Of a stretch of DNA of 64,000 nucleotides, positions 46,493 to 57,464 are shown piece after piece (position 1 is the stretch's first letter; the number at the start of each line of letters is the position of its first letter). This DNA comes from Methylophaga thiooxydans DMS010 (GTDB lineage: Bacteria; Pseudomonadota; Gammaproteobacteria; Nitrosococcales; Methylophagaceae), in the NCBI RefSeq assembly GCF_000156355.1, contig NZ_GG657899.1:299910-363909 (forward strand). Reading direction: 5' to 3'. The position numbers were made by a program, and so were the translations under genes. Under the pieces are notes generated by a model. It was given only the letters and a program-made list of their open reading frames with translations. It was not told where the DNA came from and did no database searches.

Positions 46493-48400
46493 ATGAGCGT
46501 TGATGCACACAAGGAAACATTGGGTTTCCAAACTGAAGTCAAACAGTTATTGAATCTGATGATTCACTCTTTGTACTCAAACAAAGAGATCTTTTTGCGT
46601 GAATTAGTTTCCAACGCAGCCGATGCAGCGGATAAATTGCGTTTTGAAGCATTATCAGATGATGCACTTTATGAAGAAGATGGCGAATTAAATATTCGCG
46701 TTGCGTTCGATAAAGATGCCGGCACTGTCACCATCAGTGATAACGGTATTGGTATGAATCGTGAAGAGGTTGTCGATAATATCGGTACCATTGCACGAAG
46801 CGGTACACGCAAATTCTTCGATAGTCTTACCGGCGATCAAACCAAAGATTCACAACTGATTGGTCAGTTTGGTGTTGGGTTTTATTCTGCTTTTATCGTT
46901 GCTGATAAAGTGACATTGCGTACCCGTCGTGCCGGATTAGGTGCAGAATACGGTGTGCAGTGGGAGTCAGCGGGTGAAGGTGAGTTCACCATTGAAACTA
47001 TCGAAAAAGCCGAACGCGGTACTGAGATTATTCTGCACCTGCGTGATGGTGAAGATGAGTTCTTGAATGGTTGGCGTCTGCGTAACATCATCAGCAAATA
47101 TTCAGATCATATCAATCTGCCAATTCTGATGGCGAAAGAACCCGTCCCGAATGAAGACGGTGAAATTGATGAAGCCGATCAAGGTGATGAAACAGTCAAT
47201 AAAGCGACTGCATTGTGGACGCTGGCTAAGAACGATATCTCAGACGACGAATATAAAGAGTTTTATAAGCAGATTGCTCATGACTTTCAGGATCCAATGA
47301 CCTGGAGCCACAACAAAGTCGAAGGTAATCTGGAATACACTTCATTGTTGTACATCCCGTCTAAAGCACCATTTGATCTGTGGGATCGCGATCGCATGCA
47401 TGGCATTAAACTGTATGTGAAACGTGTTTTCATCATGGAAGACAGTGATCAGTTGATGCCGCGTTATCTGCGCTTCATTCGTGGCGTGATTGATACCAAC
47501 GATCTGCCATTGAACGTATCGCGTGAAATTCTGCAAAGTAGTAAAACCATCGATACGATTCGAGCCGCTTCAGTGAAGAAAGTGCTGAGCGAACTGAACA
47601 AGATGGCAAAAAATGAACCTGAGCAATATGCTGAGTTCTGGAAAGAGTTCGGTCAGGTGATTAAAGAAGGCCCGGGCGAAGATTTCGCCAATAAAGAGGC
47701 CTTGGCAAAATTACTGCGTTTCGCCAGCACTGAAACGGGCAGCCAAGAGCAAACCGTGTCGCTGGAAGATTACGTCAGCCGCATGAAAGATAAGCAAGAT
47801 AAGATTTACTACATCACAGCAGAAAGCTTCGCCGCGGCCAAAAATAGTCCGCATCTGGAAGTCTTCCGCAAGAAAGGTATCGAAGTCCTCTTGCTGTCAG
47901 ACCGTGTTGATGAATGGCTGACACAATCATTGACTGAGTTTGATGGAAAACACATGCAATCCGTTGCCAAAGGTGACTTGGATCTGGGTGAGTTGGAAGA
48001 CGAAGAAGAGAAGAAAGCACACGAAGAAATCGATAAAAACTTCGAAGACCTGGTTGAGCGTGTCAAGAAAACATTGGATGAGAAAGTGAAAGATGTTCGC
48101 ATCACACACCGTCTGACCGATTCACCAGCCTGTCTGGTTGCTGATCATTATGACATGAGTGCTAACCTTGAACGTATGCTCAAAGCGGCAGGGCAGGAAG
48201 TCTCCGGTAGCAAGCCTATTCTGGAGCTGAACCCAGAGCATCCTATGGTCGCGAAACTCAAAGATGAGGCAGATGAAACGCGCTTCACGGATTGGACATC
48301 GATCATCTTTGATCAGGCTTTGCTGGCAGAAGGTGGTCAACTGGATGATCCGGCCAACTACGTCAAACGCATTAACGAGCTGTTACTGAAGATCGCTTAG
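46493..48400 (+). CDS. htpG: Chaperone protein HtpG (Hsp90)
   Basis: 635 residues. The N-terminal ATPase fold has [29 protein letters not shown] and [15 protein letters not shown]. The middle domain contains the SRE-like LNVSREILQ with the catalytic Arg, and the C-terminal dimerisation domain has [21 protein letters not shown]. It refolds clients with DnaK. It is preceded by an RpoH promoter and followed by a strong terminator at 48423. Confidence 0.98.
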   Translation: MSVDAHKETLGFQTEVKQLLNLMIHSLYSNKEIFLRELVSNAADAADKLRFEALSDDALYEEDGELNIRVAFDKDAGTVTISDNGIGMNREEVVDNIGTIARSGTRKFFDSLTGDQTKDSQLIGQFGVGFYSAFIVADKVTLRTRRAGLGAEYGVQWESAGEGEFTIETIEKAERGTEIILHLRDGEDEFLNGWRLRNIISKYSDHINLPILMAKEPVPNEDGEIDEADQGDETVNKATALWTLAKNDISDDEYKEFYKQIAHDFQDPMTWSHNKVEGNLEYTSLLYIPSKAPFDLWDRDRMHGIKLYVKRVFIMEDSDQLMPRYLRFIRGVIDTNDLPLNVSREILQSSKTIDTIRAASVKKVLSELNKMAKNEPEQYAEFWKEFGQVIKEGPGEDFANKEALAKLLRFASTETGSQEQTVSLEDYVSRMKDKQDKIYYITAESFAAAKNSPHLEVFRKKGIEVLLLSDRVDEWLTQSLTEFDGKHMQSVAKGDLDLGELEDEEEKKAHEEIDKNFEDLVERVKKTLDEKVKDVRITHRLTDSPACLVADHYDMSANLERMLKAAGQEVSGSKPILELNPEHPMVAKLKDEADETRFTDWTSIIFDQALLAEGGQLDDPANYVKRINELLLKIA

Positions 48401-48422
48401 TTTCAACCAGAGAATGCGATAG

Positions 48423-48457
48423 AATGGCCGGATATTATGTCCGGCCATTTTGTTTTT
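48423..48457 (+). terminator. Rho-independent terminator of htpG
   Basis: ATGGCCGGA (48424-48432) pairs with TCCGGCCAT (48440-48448) around a 7-base loop, followed by TTTGTTTTT. It is a textbook intrinsic terminator and shows that hslO must begin downstream of 48457. Confidence 0.93.
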
Positions 48458-48488
48458 AAAAGGGCTATCTAATTCAGGTGGGAATGAC

Positions 48489-49376
48489 GTGAAGTCAGAT
48501 TGTTTACAACGTTTTATTTTTGATAATGCGCCGATTCGTGGTGAATGGGTTAGCTTGCAAGAAAGCTGGCAAGAAGTACTTAACCGACGCCAGTATCCTA
48601 CTGCGATACGCCGTGTTTTAGGGGAAATGATGGGCGCGGCGGCCTTGTTAACTGCTACCGTGAAAATCAGTGGCAGACTGGTTTTACAGATCCGTTCAGA
48701 AGGCCCCGTCAGTCTGATGATGGTGGAATGCACCAGTGAAAATACCCTACGGGCTTTTGCACAGTGGGACGGTGAGGTATCGGATGAAGCTGGCTTAGTC
48801 GACTTGACGGGTGGCGGCACACTGGCCATCACGATTGAAGCTGAAGGGGCAAAACAACCTTATCAAGGTGTGGTCAGTCTTCAAGGCAATAGCATTACCG
48901 AAACGTTGGAAACCTATTTTGAACAGTCAGAACAATTAGCCACCAAAATTTGGTTATATGCCAATGAGCATAATGTCGCTGGCTTGTTTTTACAGCAGCT
49001 TCCAAGCGAGGAAGCGCAGAAGGAACAAGCGGAAGAAGATTGGTCTCGCGTCAGTCAACTTGCTGCCACGATAACCGATGAAGAGTTACTGACCCTGGAA
49101 ATTGAAACCCTATTGCATCGCTTGTTTCATGAAGAGCAAGTGCGTTTATATGAGCCCGCACCACTTAAGTTTGCCTGCACCTGTTCACGTGCCCGCGTGG
49201 CTGAGACGATAGGTATGCTGGGGCAAGCAGAAGCAGAAGAAATCATCGATAGCGAAGGCAGCATTGAAGTTGCCTGTGAATTTTGTAATGAACATTATCA
49301 CTTTGACCGAGTTGATGTGACCGAATTATTTACGAATACGGTGTCAACTGAGGGTGACCCGGATACATTGCATTAA
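48489..49376 (+). CDS. hslO: 33 kDa redox-regulated chaperone Hsp33
   Basis: 295 residues from the GTG at 48489 (VKSDCLQRFIFDNAPIRGEW), with AGGTGG about eight bases upstream. An earlier TTG at 48450 lies in the htpG terminator and is rejected. The zinc/redox switch is FACTCSRARV and VACEFCNEHYHF (CxC and CxxC). Under oxidation plus heat Hsp33 releases zinc and holds unfolded proteins. Its position behind htpG keeps two stress chaperones together although they are transcriptionally separated. Confidence 0.96.
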   Translation: MKSDCLQRFIFDNAPIRGEWVSLQESWQEVLNRRQYPTAIRRVLGEMMGAAALLTATVKISGRLVLQIRSEGPVSLMMVECTSENTLRAFAQWDGEVSDEAGLVDLTGGGTLAITIEAEGAKQPYQGVVSLQGNSITETLETYFEQSEQLATKIWLYANEHNVAGLFLQQLPSEEAQKEQAEEDWSRVSQLAATITDEELLTLEIETLLHRLFHEEQVRLYEPAPLKFACTCSRARVAETIGMLGQAEAEEIIDSEGSIEVACEFCNEHYHFDRVDVTELFTNTVSTEGDPDTLH

Positions 49377-49455
49377 GCGTATTCGCTTGCTTAGCTCAGC
49401 ATAAAGTACTAGTTTGAGCATTTTTATTCGACAATAGCCGGGACATCCTAATTTT

Positions 49456-50727
49456 ATGGCTCATGTGGTTATTATTGGTGCCAGCACCGCCGGACTCCCT
49501 GCCGCATATGAATTAAAGGCGGCATTAGGCGGGCAACACCGTGTCAGCGTGGTATCTAACACGCCTATTTTTCACTTTGTCCCCAGTAATCCGTGGGTTG
49601 CTGTCGGTTGGCGCACAAGACAGCAAATCAGTTTTGATTTGTTACCGCCACTCGCTGCTAAAGCGATTGAGTTCTATGACAGTGGTGTAAAAACGATTCA
49701 TGCTCAGGATAATCAACTAACCTTGGGCGATGAGTCGACATTAGAGTACGACTATCTGATTGTAGCTACAGGCCCAAAACTAGCGTTTGATGAAATTGAA
49801 GGGCTGGGGCCAAAGGGCTTTACCGAATCTATTTGCACGATCGGACATGCTGAAGATGCCTACGTTAGCTGGCAAGATTTTATTAAGGATCCCGGTCCCA
49901 TTGTTGTCGGTGCCGTTCAGGGCGCGTCATGTTTTGGCCCCGCCTATGAGTTTGCAATGATCATGAACCGGGCGCTTCGCAAAGCTAAAGTGCGTCATCA
50001 GGTGCCGATGACCTTTGTCACTCCAGAGCCGTATATTGGTCACATGGGACTGGCGGGCGTGGGTGACTCTAAGACCTTATTCGAGTCTGAGTTTCGTAAA
50101 AATGATATCAAGTGGATCACTCAAGCGCGGGTGAAATCAGTTGAATCCGGCAAAATGCTGGTGGAGCAAGTAGACGATCAGGCCGAGACGATCAAAACGC
50201 ATCAGTTACCGTTTAAATATTCAATGATGATTCCTGCCTTTACCGGGGTAGATTGTGTCGCAAACCTGGGTGGGGATGCGGTGAACCCAAGAGGGTTTCT
50301 CAAAGTCGATGAATATCAGCGAAATCTTGTATATCCAAATATTTTTGGTACAGGTGTATGCATCGCCATTCCACCTGTAGAAGCTACTGCATTACCGGTC
50401 GGTGCGCCTAAAACAGGTTATATGATCGAAAGTATGACCAAGACGGCGGTAGAGAATATTGCTGCCAGCATCGAAGGACGTGAGCTGAAAGCGCAAGCCA
50501 GCCTGAATGCGATTTGTCTGGCCGATTTGGGGCATACGGGTGCCGCCTTTGTCGCCGCTCCGCAGCTACCGCCCCGCAATGTGGCGTGGATGAAAAAAGG
50601 ACGTTGGGTACAATGGGGAAAAATGGCGTTTGAGAAATATTTTTTATTCAAAATGAAAAAAGGCATACCAGAACCTGCGCTGGAAAACTGGGTGCTGAAG
50701 CTGCTGGGTATAAACAAACTGAAATAA
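49456..50727 (+). CDS. Sulfide:quinone oxidoreductase-like flavoprotein
   Basis: 423 residues. An FAD fold opens at VVIIGASTAGLPAAYEL, followed by FHFVPSNPWVAVGWR, typical of sulfide:quinone reductases. Cys127, Cys159 (VQGASCFGP) and Cys354 are spaced like the three essential cysteines of characterised SQR enzymes. The C-terminus FEKYFLFKMKKGIPEP is amphipathic and suited to membrane contact. It would oxidise sulfide to polysulfur and reduce quinone. It is monocistronic between hslO and recC. Confidence 0.82.
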   Translation: MAHVVIIGASTAGLPAAYELKAALGGQHRVSVVSNTPIFHFVPSNPWVAVGWRTRQQISFDLLPPLAAKAIEFYDSGVKTIHAQDNQLTLGDESTLEYDYLIVATGPKLAFDEIEGLGPKGFTESICTIGHAEDAYVSWQDFIKDPGPIVVGAVQGASCFGPAYEFAMIMNRALRKAKVRHQVPMTFVTPEPYIGHMGLAGVGDSKTLFESEFRKNDIKWITQARVKSVESGKMLVEQVDDQAETIKTHQLPFKYSMMIPAFTGVDCVANLGGDAVNPRGFLKVDEYQRNLVYPNIFGTGVCIAIPPVEATALPVGAPKTGYMIESMTKTAVENIAASIEGRELKAQASLNAICLADLGHTGAAFVAAPQLPPRNVAWMKKGRWVQWGKMAFEKYFLFKMKKGIPEPALENWVLKLLGINKLK

Positions 50728-50763
50728 CACCAGCAATACAAATTTGCTGTTAGGGAGTCACGG

Positions 50764-53700
50764 ATGCTGAAGATTGTATACAGTAATGATACTGGGCAGC
50801 TTGCTGCCTGGCTTGCTGATCACCTTCTTTCAGAGCCGTTACCACCGCTGCAACCAGAAACCATTATTGTTCAAAGTAATGAGTTATCTCGGTGGTTATC
50901 GTTACGACTGGCTAAAACTCACCAAATAGCCGCCAACCTTGAATTCCCTTTTCCTTCAGCCTATATCTGGCAACTGTTTCGTCAACTCTGGCCTGATGTG
51001 CCATTACAATCGCCCTATGCCAAAGAGCCTATGGCATGGCGTTTATTTGAACTCTTACCGCAGGCTGCGAGCTTGGATGGTTTTGAAGCTGTGGCAGCCT
51101 ACTTGGGTGGTGACGATGATGATCTGAAACGCTACGAGTTAGCAGAAAAAATCGCGGATACCTTTGACCAGTATCTGATGTATCGGCCTGATTGGGTTCA
51201 GCAATGGGAACAAGGCCAGGCAACCAGCTGGCAAGGCAAACTTTGGCAAATGCTGACAGCCGATGATCCGCAGCCCATGCATCGCGCCCGCTTACTGCAG
51301 CAGTTGCATGATTTGCTTAGTCATTCTGATGTTGTACCGCCGGGGCTGCCAAATAGAATCAGTATTTTCGGCATATCAGCACTGCCACCGGTTTATCTTG
51401 AGATTGTTAATTTACTAGCGCGATATGTCGATATCACGCTTTATTATTTATCACCCAGTGAGCATTATTGGGGCGATATTATTGATCCGAAAAAACAGCA
51501 ACGACAGCAATTGCTACTCGACTTCAATGAGGATGAAATTGAGCCGGGACATCCTTTACTAGCGAGTCTTGGTAAGCAGGGACAGGCGTTTTTCAGGCAA
51601 TTGCAGGAAACGCAGCATTTAGATGACAGCTGTTTTGTTGAGCCGGTTGGCGAGACAATGTTATCGCAGCTCAAACGCGATATTTTCGAGATGGCGACTG
51701 ATCAGCCTTCCGTTGCTGTGAAGGATGATACATCGATCTCAATCCAAGTTTGCCACAGCCCGATGCGGGAAATGGAAATCTTGCACGACCAGTTATTGGC
51801 AATGTTTGAACAAAACCCGACGCTGACACCAACCGATATTGTGGTGATGACACCGGATATTGATGTTTATGCACCTTGGATAGAGGCGGTCTTTGCTACC
51901 GCTGACAAATCGCGATTTATTCCCTTTAGCATTGCTGACAGTAGCGGCCAGCAAGAAAGTTTACTGATTACTACTTTCTATAGTTTTTTGCAGTTGCCAC
52001 AGTCCCGATTTGATGTTGAATCAATATTGGCCATGTTGGAATGTCCTGCTGTGCAACGCCGATTTGGCCTGGATGATGCGGCATTGAACTGGATTCGTGA
52101 ATGGTGTCAGCAAACCCGCACACGCTGGGGATTGGATGCCAATGACAAAGCGGCCTTGGATTTGCCCGATACAGAGTCCAACACCTGGCGGGCAGGCTTA
52201 GACAGATTACTGCTGGGTTATGCGATGCCATTAAATGAACCTGACCAGCCATGGCGTTTGTTTGACGGGCAACTGGCGATGGATGGTATCAGTGGTGAGC
52301 GTGCACATATTGTGGCGGCTTTATGCGATTTTATCGATGCTCTGGATGCATGGCGGCAAAGACTGGCGAGGCAAAATACCATTGCTGATTGGCAAAAGCA
52401 GCTTAATCAGTGTCTGGATGCCTTTTTCAACACAGAAGGACTGGAAGAAACACAGTTTGAAACGGAAATCACCGCGATCCGAACACAACTGGAACGGTTG
52501 AGTAGCGGTGCGAAACAAGCCGACTTCGAACAAACTATTGGTGCAGACCTGATTCTAAGCTGGCTGCAATCACATCTGCAGCCGGTCGATAATGCACATC
52601 GCTTTCTCGGACATGGCATTACATTCTGCGGCATGGTGCCGATGCGGAGTATCCCATTTGATGTGGTTTGCCTGGTCGGCATGAATGATGAGGTGTTCCC
52701 GCGTCGACAACCTAGCGTAAGTTTTGATCTGCTAGCGCATGATCACCGAGAAGGTGACCGCTCACGGCGTGATGATGATCGTTATCTGTTTTTAGAAGCT
52801 TTGTTATCGGCACAACAGACGTTTTATATGAGTTATGTCGGTGCCAGTGTGGTGGATAATAGTGAGATTCCACCTTCGGTGTTAGTGAGCGACCTGCAGG
52901 ACTTATTAGCTGAACGGTTTGAAACAGAGACGACTGCTACGATTCTTGAACAGATCATTACCAAGCATCCATTACAGGCGTTTAGCAGACGCTATTTTGA
53001 TGGTAACAATGACCAATTGTTTAGTTTTAATGCCTCGCACTGTCCAACGCAGGAAATGCTGGAACAAGCGAACTGGTTTGAGACGCCCTTGCCTGAAGCT
53101 GATGATAGTTGGCGTCAAGTCACACGCGATCAATTAATACGTTTTTTTGCACACCCCACGAAGTTTATTTTGCGTGAACGTCTCGGCATTAGACTGGAGT
53201 TGGATGAAGAAGCGTTAGAAAGCCGCGAACCGTTTGCTCTGGATGGCTTAGAAAGCTGGCAGTTACGCCAATGGATAGTCGATGAAAGCCTCAGCCAGCA
53301 TAGTGATGAAGGGCTAAAGCCCGTTGTGCAGGCAACCGGTATGTTACCGCAAGGCCGGTTAGGGGATGCCTGGTTTGAAAAAGAGTCACAAACGGTCGAT
53401 GACTTTATTGAGAAGCTGCGTCCGGTTTTGCCTGAGCAGGGTTGGATAACATTAGCGATAGATTTGAATATCGATGGATTTCAGATCAACGGGCAATTGC
53501 CTCAGTTTAGTCAGCAAGGCTTATTGCGATATCGACTCGCAAAAAAGAAAGGTAAAGATCTGATTGCAGCTTGGATTGATCATTTGATTCTGAATATTCT
53601 CAAGCCAGAGGGCGTGACTCTACAGACGCATTTGATATTGCAAGATGCCGAGTATGTGTTTTTACCTGTCACCGGGCCGACTCAAATTCTGGCTAATCTA

Positions 53701-53973
53701 CTCAAACTGTACTGGCAGGGCTGTCATTTACCATTGAAGTTTTTTGATCAAGCAAGCTTGGCTTTTGCGGCAACATATTTTGGTAAGAAGCCCGAACAAA
53801 AATTCAAAAAAGCACACGATAAATGGTCGGCAAGTGGTGATTTTGCCGGTGAAGGCGATGATAACTATTACCGCCGACTCTATTCACAACCGCCATTAGA
53901 TGATGAGTTCGCTGAACTGGCGATACAAGTTTATGAACCGTTGCAGCAGCATCTGCAAGAGGGCAAGTTATGA
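50764..53973 (+). CDS. recC: Exodeoxyribonuclease V subunit gamma RecC
   Basis: 1069 residues, slightly shorter than E. coli RecC (1122). Features include the start IVYSNDTGQLAAWLADHL, IIVQSNELSRWLSLRLA, an inactive helicase-like core and the conserved GLNDEVFPR-like GMNDEVFPRRQPSVSFDLLA followed by GDRSRRDDDRYLFLEALLSA. RecC recognises Chi and holds RecB and RecD. The recB start overlaps the recC stop by four bases. Confidence 0.96.
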   Translation: MLKIVYSNDTGQLAAWLADHLLSEPLPPLQPETIIVQSNELSRWLSLRLAKTHQIAANLEFPFPSAYIWQLFRQLWPDVPLQSPYAKEPMAWRLFELLPQAASLDGFEAVAAYLGGDDDDLKRYELAEKIADTFDQYLMYRPDWVQQWEQGQATSWQGKLWQMLTADDPQPMHRARLLQQLHDLLSHSDVVPPGLPNRISIFGISALPPVYLEIVNLLARYVDITLYYLSPSEHYWGDIIDPKKQQRQQLLLDFNEDEIEPGHPLLASLGKQGQAFFRQLQETQHLDDSCFVEPVGETMLSQLKRDIFEMATDQPSVAVKDDTSISIQVCHSPMREMEILHDQLLAMFEQNPTLTPTDIVVMTPDIDVYAPWIEAVFATADKSRFIPFSIADSSGQQESLLITTFYSFLQLPQSRFDVESILAMLECPAVQRRFGLDDAALNWIREWCQQTRTRWGLDANDKAALDLPDTESNTWRAGLDRLLLGYAMPLNEPDQPWRLFDGQLAMDGISGERAHIVAALCDFIDALDAWRQRLARQNTIADWQKQLNQCLDAFFNTEGLEETQFETEITAIRTQLERLSSGAKQADFEQTIGADLILSWLQSHLQPVDNAHRFLGHGITFCGMVPMRSIPFDVVCLVGMNDEVFPRRQPSVSFDLLAHDHREGDRSRRDDDRYLFLEALLSAQQTFYMSYVGASVVDNSEIPPSVLVSDLQDLLAERFETETTATILEQIITKHPLQAFSRRYFDGNNDQLFSFNASHCPTQEMLEQANWFETPLPEADDSWRQVTRDQLIRFFAHPTKFILRERLGIRLELDEEALESREPFALDGLESWQLRQWIVDESLSQHSDEGLKPVVQATGMLPQGRLGDAWFEKESQTVDDFIEKLRPVLPEQGWITLAIDLNIDGFQINGQLPQFSQQGLLRYRLAKKKGKDLIAAWIDHLILNILKPEGVTLQTHLILQDAEYVFLPVTGPTQILANLLKLYWQGCHLPLKFFDQASLAFAATYFGKKPEQKFKKAHDKWSASGDFAGEGDDNYYRRLYSQPPLDDEFAELAIQVYEPLQQHLQEGKL

Positions 53974-56900
53974 GTTTGTTTGATGCTGCTAACGTTGAAT
54001 TGAAAGGCGTCAACCTCATTGAAGCCAGTGCTGGCACGGGTAAGACGTTTACACTGGCGGAGCTGTATTGTCGCTTAATCACTGAACAACAGTTGGAAGT
54101 GAAAAACATCCTCGTTGTTACCTACACACGCGCCGCGACGGAAGAACTTCGAGGTCGCTTGCGTAAACGACTGGTCGAGGAAAGACAAAAACTGAGTCAG
54201 TTAGATGCGGTCGATGACAAAGTTATTAAACGACTTAAATTGGCGATTCAGAGTTTTGACGAAGCCGCTATTTTTACAATCCATGGTTTTTGTCAGCGAG
54301 CGCTACAAGACTTTGCGTTTGAAAGCGGACATGCCTTTGATGTGGAAATGGTCACGGATGAAGAAGAGATAAAGCAGGCTGTGGTTGATGACTTCTGGCG
54401 TCGTCATGTCAGCGCTGCAGATGCTAACTTTGCCCGATTTCTACTCGCTCAAAAACAAACACCGGAAACCTTGTTAAAAGCCGTAGGCAATCTACCCGGT
54501 AAACCCTACCTGACTTACCTGCCATTACCCGAAGTGGATATTGAAAAGGCACAGTCTCAGGCAGAGGCAGACTTTGTTTCACTCAAACAATGCTGGCTTA
54601 ACTACCAAGCAGACATTATTGCGGTAGTGACTGACAACAGCTTATTATTCGCCAATAAGTACCGCTCAGATTGGGTAGCGAACTGGCTGCTGATGCTGGA
54701 AAACTTATTACAGCAGGAGACCTTGCCTCAGCAGGTTTTTGAGCAACTCGATCGCTTTACCCGAGAGCGTTTAGAGCCAGCACTAAAGAAGGGAAAGACC
54801 TTACCGGATCATCCTTTTTGGTCACATGCTGAGCGGTTTCTTCAGTCTCACCAACAGCTTAATCAATGTCGTGACATAGCGCTGCAACAACTTCGGATGC
54901 AGCTGGCGAATTATCTACGTCAGGAATTACCCAAACGTAAACAAAAATTGAAGCTTCAGGCATTTGATGATCTGTTACTCAATCTGCAACAAGCCTTACA
55001 CAGTGAGCAAGGTGATGTGCTGGTGGCACAAATTCGCCAACAGTTTCAGGCGGCTTTGATTGATGAGTTTCAAGATACCGATCCGATTCAATATGATTGT
55101 TTCAGAACGGTGTTCGCCGACTCAGGCAGCCCCGTGTTTTTTGTAGGCGATCCAAAGCAGGCCATTTATAGTTTCCGTGGTGCCGATATTTTTACTTACC
55201 TGGATGCCAAACAAGCCTCGCAACGCGAGTTTAATCTGGATACCAACTGGCGTTCTCATCCCTTATTGGTGGGCGCAGTTAACACCCTGTTTGAGCAGGT
55301 AGAAAAGCCGTTTATTTACGACGATATTCCGTTTTATCCGGTGAAAGCTGCTCGACCTGATACGCCTGCGTTAACGCTTTCGAAACAGGCGCTGCCACCA
55401 TTAGAATTTGTCTGGGTTGCAGATGACGGTGACAAGGCCATTAATAAAGGCGACATGTTAACGACTGCCGCTAACAGTACTGCAAGCCAAATTGCCGACT
55501 TGATGCAGCAATCTTCACAAGGTGAGGTGACACTGACAGATAAAGAGGGTGATAGCCGAGCATTAAATGGCGGTGATATTGCTGTTCTAGTACGAAGCCA
55601 TTCGCAGGCAACGGCCATCCAGCAAGCGTTACGCCAGCGCGGCATAAACAGTGTGCAACAGTCGCGTGACAATGTGTTCAAGTCAGAACAGGCTGTGATG
55701 CTAGAACAGGTGTTACTGGCGGTAGCGAAACCCGGCAATAACAGCTTGATTGCAACTGCCTTAGCCACGCCGATTTTTGCTAAAACAGCATTAGACATTT
55801 ACCAACTGCAACAAGATGACAGCCTGTGGTTAGAACAAACCGATTTATTTCAGTCGCTGCATGATAGCTGGCAGCAGGATGGCTTTATCGTTATGTTTCG
55901 GCGCCTGATGGAGCAGCTTGATATTCAACGTCGGATACTGCAACAGTCCGATGGTGAGCGGCAGTTAACCAACCTGATGCACCTTGCTGAGCTGGTACAG
56001 GCATATGCCAGCCGTCGCAATAGCACAATAGAAGCGATTCTGACGTGGTTAGCTGGCCAACGACAAGCCAGTTCTGCGGCACAGGATATGGCACAAATTC
56101 GTCTCGAAAGTGATGAACAGCTGGTTAAAGTCATTACCATTCACACCAGTAAAGGTTTGGAATATCCGATCGTGTTTTGTCCTTTTCTTTGGCATCAGGG
56201 AAAGCCTAAACAAAAGCCCGAGCTGATGTTTTTCCATCGAGACGAAACCAATCAAGCGTGCGTGGCGTTTGGTGAACCCGGCTTTAGTGAAGCAGAGCCG
56301 ATTGCTGAAGCCGAGTCCAGAGCTGAAGATCTGCGACTGCTTTATGTGGCATTAACTCGCGCCAGAGAGCGCTGTGTCATTATTTGGGGCGCAGCCAAAA
56401 ACTGTGAAGACACAGCAATGTTTGGTTTATTACATCGTGACTTAGATACCTTGAACCCCGCTCAGATGCACAGCGATCTTGCTGAGCTGAGTGCTGAGCA
56501 TCCCAAGTTCATCCGTCTTCAGACTGTGAATGAAGAGGTTGAAAATGCTCCAGTGAAACCTGCGACAGAAGTAGCTTTATCTGCTCGTGAGTTTAAAGGC
56601 AGAATTCTGCCACCGTGGCAGATCAGCAGTTTCAGTGGCTTAACGCGAGGCCACCATGTCGAGCAACCGGATTATGATGCTGACTCTGTGCTCAGCGAGT
56701 GGCAGACCCCGGTTGAAACGCGACATGATCGCTTTGGTTTTCCCAAAGGGGCGAATGCGGGTACCTGTTTACATAGTTTATTTGAGCATTGGGACTTTCA
56801 AACCACGGGCGATGAATGGCAGCAGTTGATTCAAAAAACATTAAGTCAGTATGGCATTGATACGGATTGGACTGATGTGGTCGAGCACTGGTTGCCATCC

Positions 56901-57464
56901 GTTGTCAGCTCGCCGTTGAGTACTGAGAGTGCATTAACGCTGAACTGCATCAGCCAAGACAAACGGCTTGATGAAATGGCGTTTTATTTCCCTGTTAGCC
57001 AGCTAAAGGCACAAAAACTTAAAACCACCTTGACTGGTTTTGTAACTGAAATGCCGGTGTTGAAAACAGTGCTGAATCAACTCAATTTCAATGACGTTAC
57101 GGGTTTTATGAAAGGCTTTATTGATCTCATCTTTGAGTTCGAAGGTCGCTTTTATATTGCCGATTACAAATCAAACTGGTTGGGAGATAAAGCGGAAGAT
57201 TACGATAAGGTCGCCTTGGATGAAGCTATGGTGACGCATGGTTATCCGCTGCAATACCTTATATATAGTTTGGCCTTGCACCGTTATTTAAAAATACGTC
57301 TGCCGGATTACGATCCTGAGCAACACTTTGGTGGCGTTTATTATCTGTTTATTCGTGGCATGCAAGCTGAGTGGGGCCAAGCGGGGGTTTATTTTGATAA
57401 ACCTTCTGCGGCATTACTTGATGCGCTGGATGCGTGTATGCAGCAGGAGAGTGGCGATGACTGA
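53970..57464 (+). CDS. recB: Exodeoxyribonuclease V subunit beta RecB
   Basis: 1164 residues. Superfamily 1A helicase motifs: Walker A EASAGTGKTFTLAELY, Walker B IDEFQDTDPIQ, motif VI-like LRLLYVALTRARERC. The C-terminal nuclease domain has FIDLIFEFEGRFYIADYKSNWLG, including the Asp, Asp and Lys residues of the RecB-type active site. It is the 3'-5' helicase and nuclease of RecBCD. The start codon overlaps recC; the recD start lies inside its end. Confidence 0.97.
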   Translation: MSLFDAANVELKGVNLIEASAGTGKTFTLAELYCRLITEQQLEVKNILVVTYTRAATEELRGRLRKRLVEERQKLSQLDAVDDKVIKRLKLAIQSFDEAAIFTIHGFCQRALQDFAFESGHAFDVEMVTDEEEIKQAVVDDFWRRHVSAADANFARFLLAQKQTPETLLKAVGNLPGKPYLTYLPLPEVDIEKAQSQAEADFVSLKQCWLNYQADIIAVVTDNSLLFANKYRSDWVANWLLMLENLLQQETLPQQVFEQLDRFTRERLEPALKKGKTLPDHPFWSHAERFLQSHQQLNQCRDIALQQLRMQLANYLRQELPKRKQKLKLQAFDDLLLNLQQALHSEQGDVLVAQIRQQFQAALIDEFQDTDPIQYDCFRTVFADSGSPVFFVGDPKQAIYSFRGADIFTYLDAKQASQREFNLDTNWRSHPLLVGAVNTLFEQVEKPFIYDDIPFYPVKAARPDTPALTLSKQALPPLEFVWVADDGDKAINKGDMLTTAANSTASQIADLMQQSSQGEVTLTDKEGDSRALNGGDIAVLVRSHSQATAIQQALRQRGINSVQQSRDNVFKSEQAVMLEQVLLAVAKPGNNSLIATALATPIFAKTALDIYQLQQDDSLWLEQTDLFQSLHDSWQQDGFIVMFRRLMEQLDIQRRILQQSDGERQLTNLMHLAELVQAYASRRNSTIEAILTWLAGQRQASSAAQDMAQIRLESDEQLVKVITIHTSKGLEYPIVFCPFLWHQGKPKQKPELMFFHRDETNQACVAFGEPGFSEAEPIAEAESRAEDLRLLYVALTRARERCVIIWGAAKNCEDTAMFGLLHRDLDTLNPAQMHSDLAELSAEHPKFIRLQTVNEEVENAPVKPATEVALSAREFKGRILPPWQISSFSGLTRGHHVEQPDYDADSVLSEWQTPVETRHDRFGFPKGANAGTCLHSLFEHWDFQTTGDEWQQLIQKTLSQYGIDTDWTDVVEHWLPSVVSSPLSTESALTLNCISQDKRLDEMAFYFPVSQLKAQKLKTTLTGFVTEMPVLKTVLNQLNFNDVTGFMKGFIDLIFEFEGRFYIADYKSNWLGDKAEDYDKVALDEAMVTHGYPLQYLIYSLALHRYLKIRLPDYDPEQHFGGVYYLFIRGMQAEWGQAGVYFDKPSAALLDALDACMQQESGDD

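Noticed and set aside
48450-48488. N-terminal extension of hslO from a TTG
   Set aside because: It would begin in the T tract of the htpG terminator; the GTG at 48489 has a ribosome site.
57328-57456. N-terminal extension of recD
   Set aside because: The extension lies entirely in recB coding sequence, is unlike RecD, and the ATG at 57457 has the conserved N-terminus.
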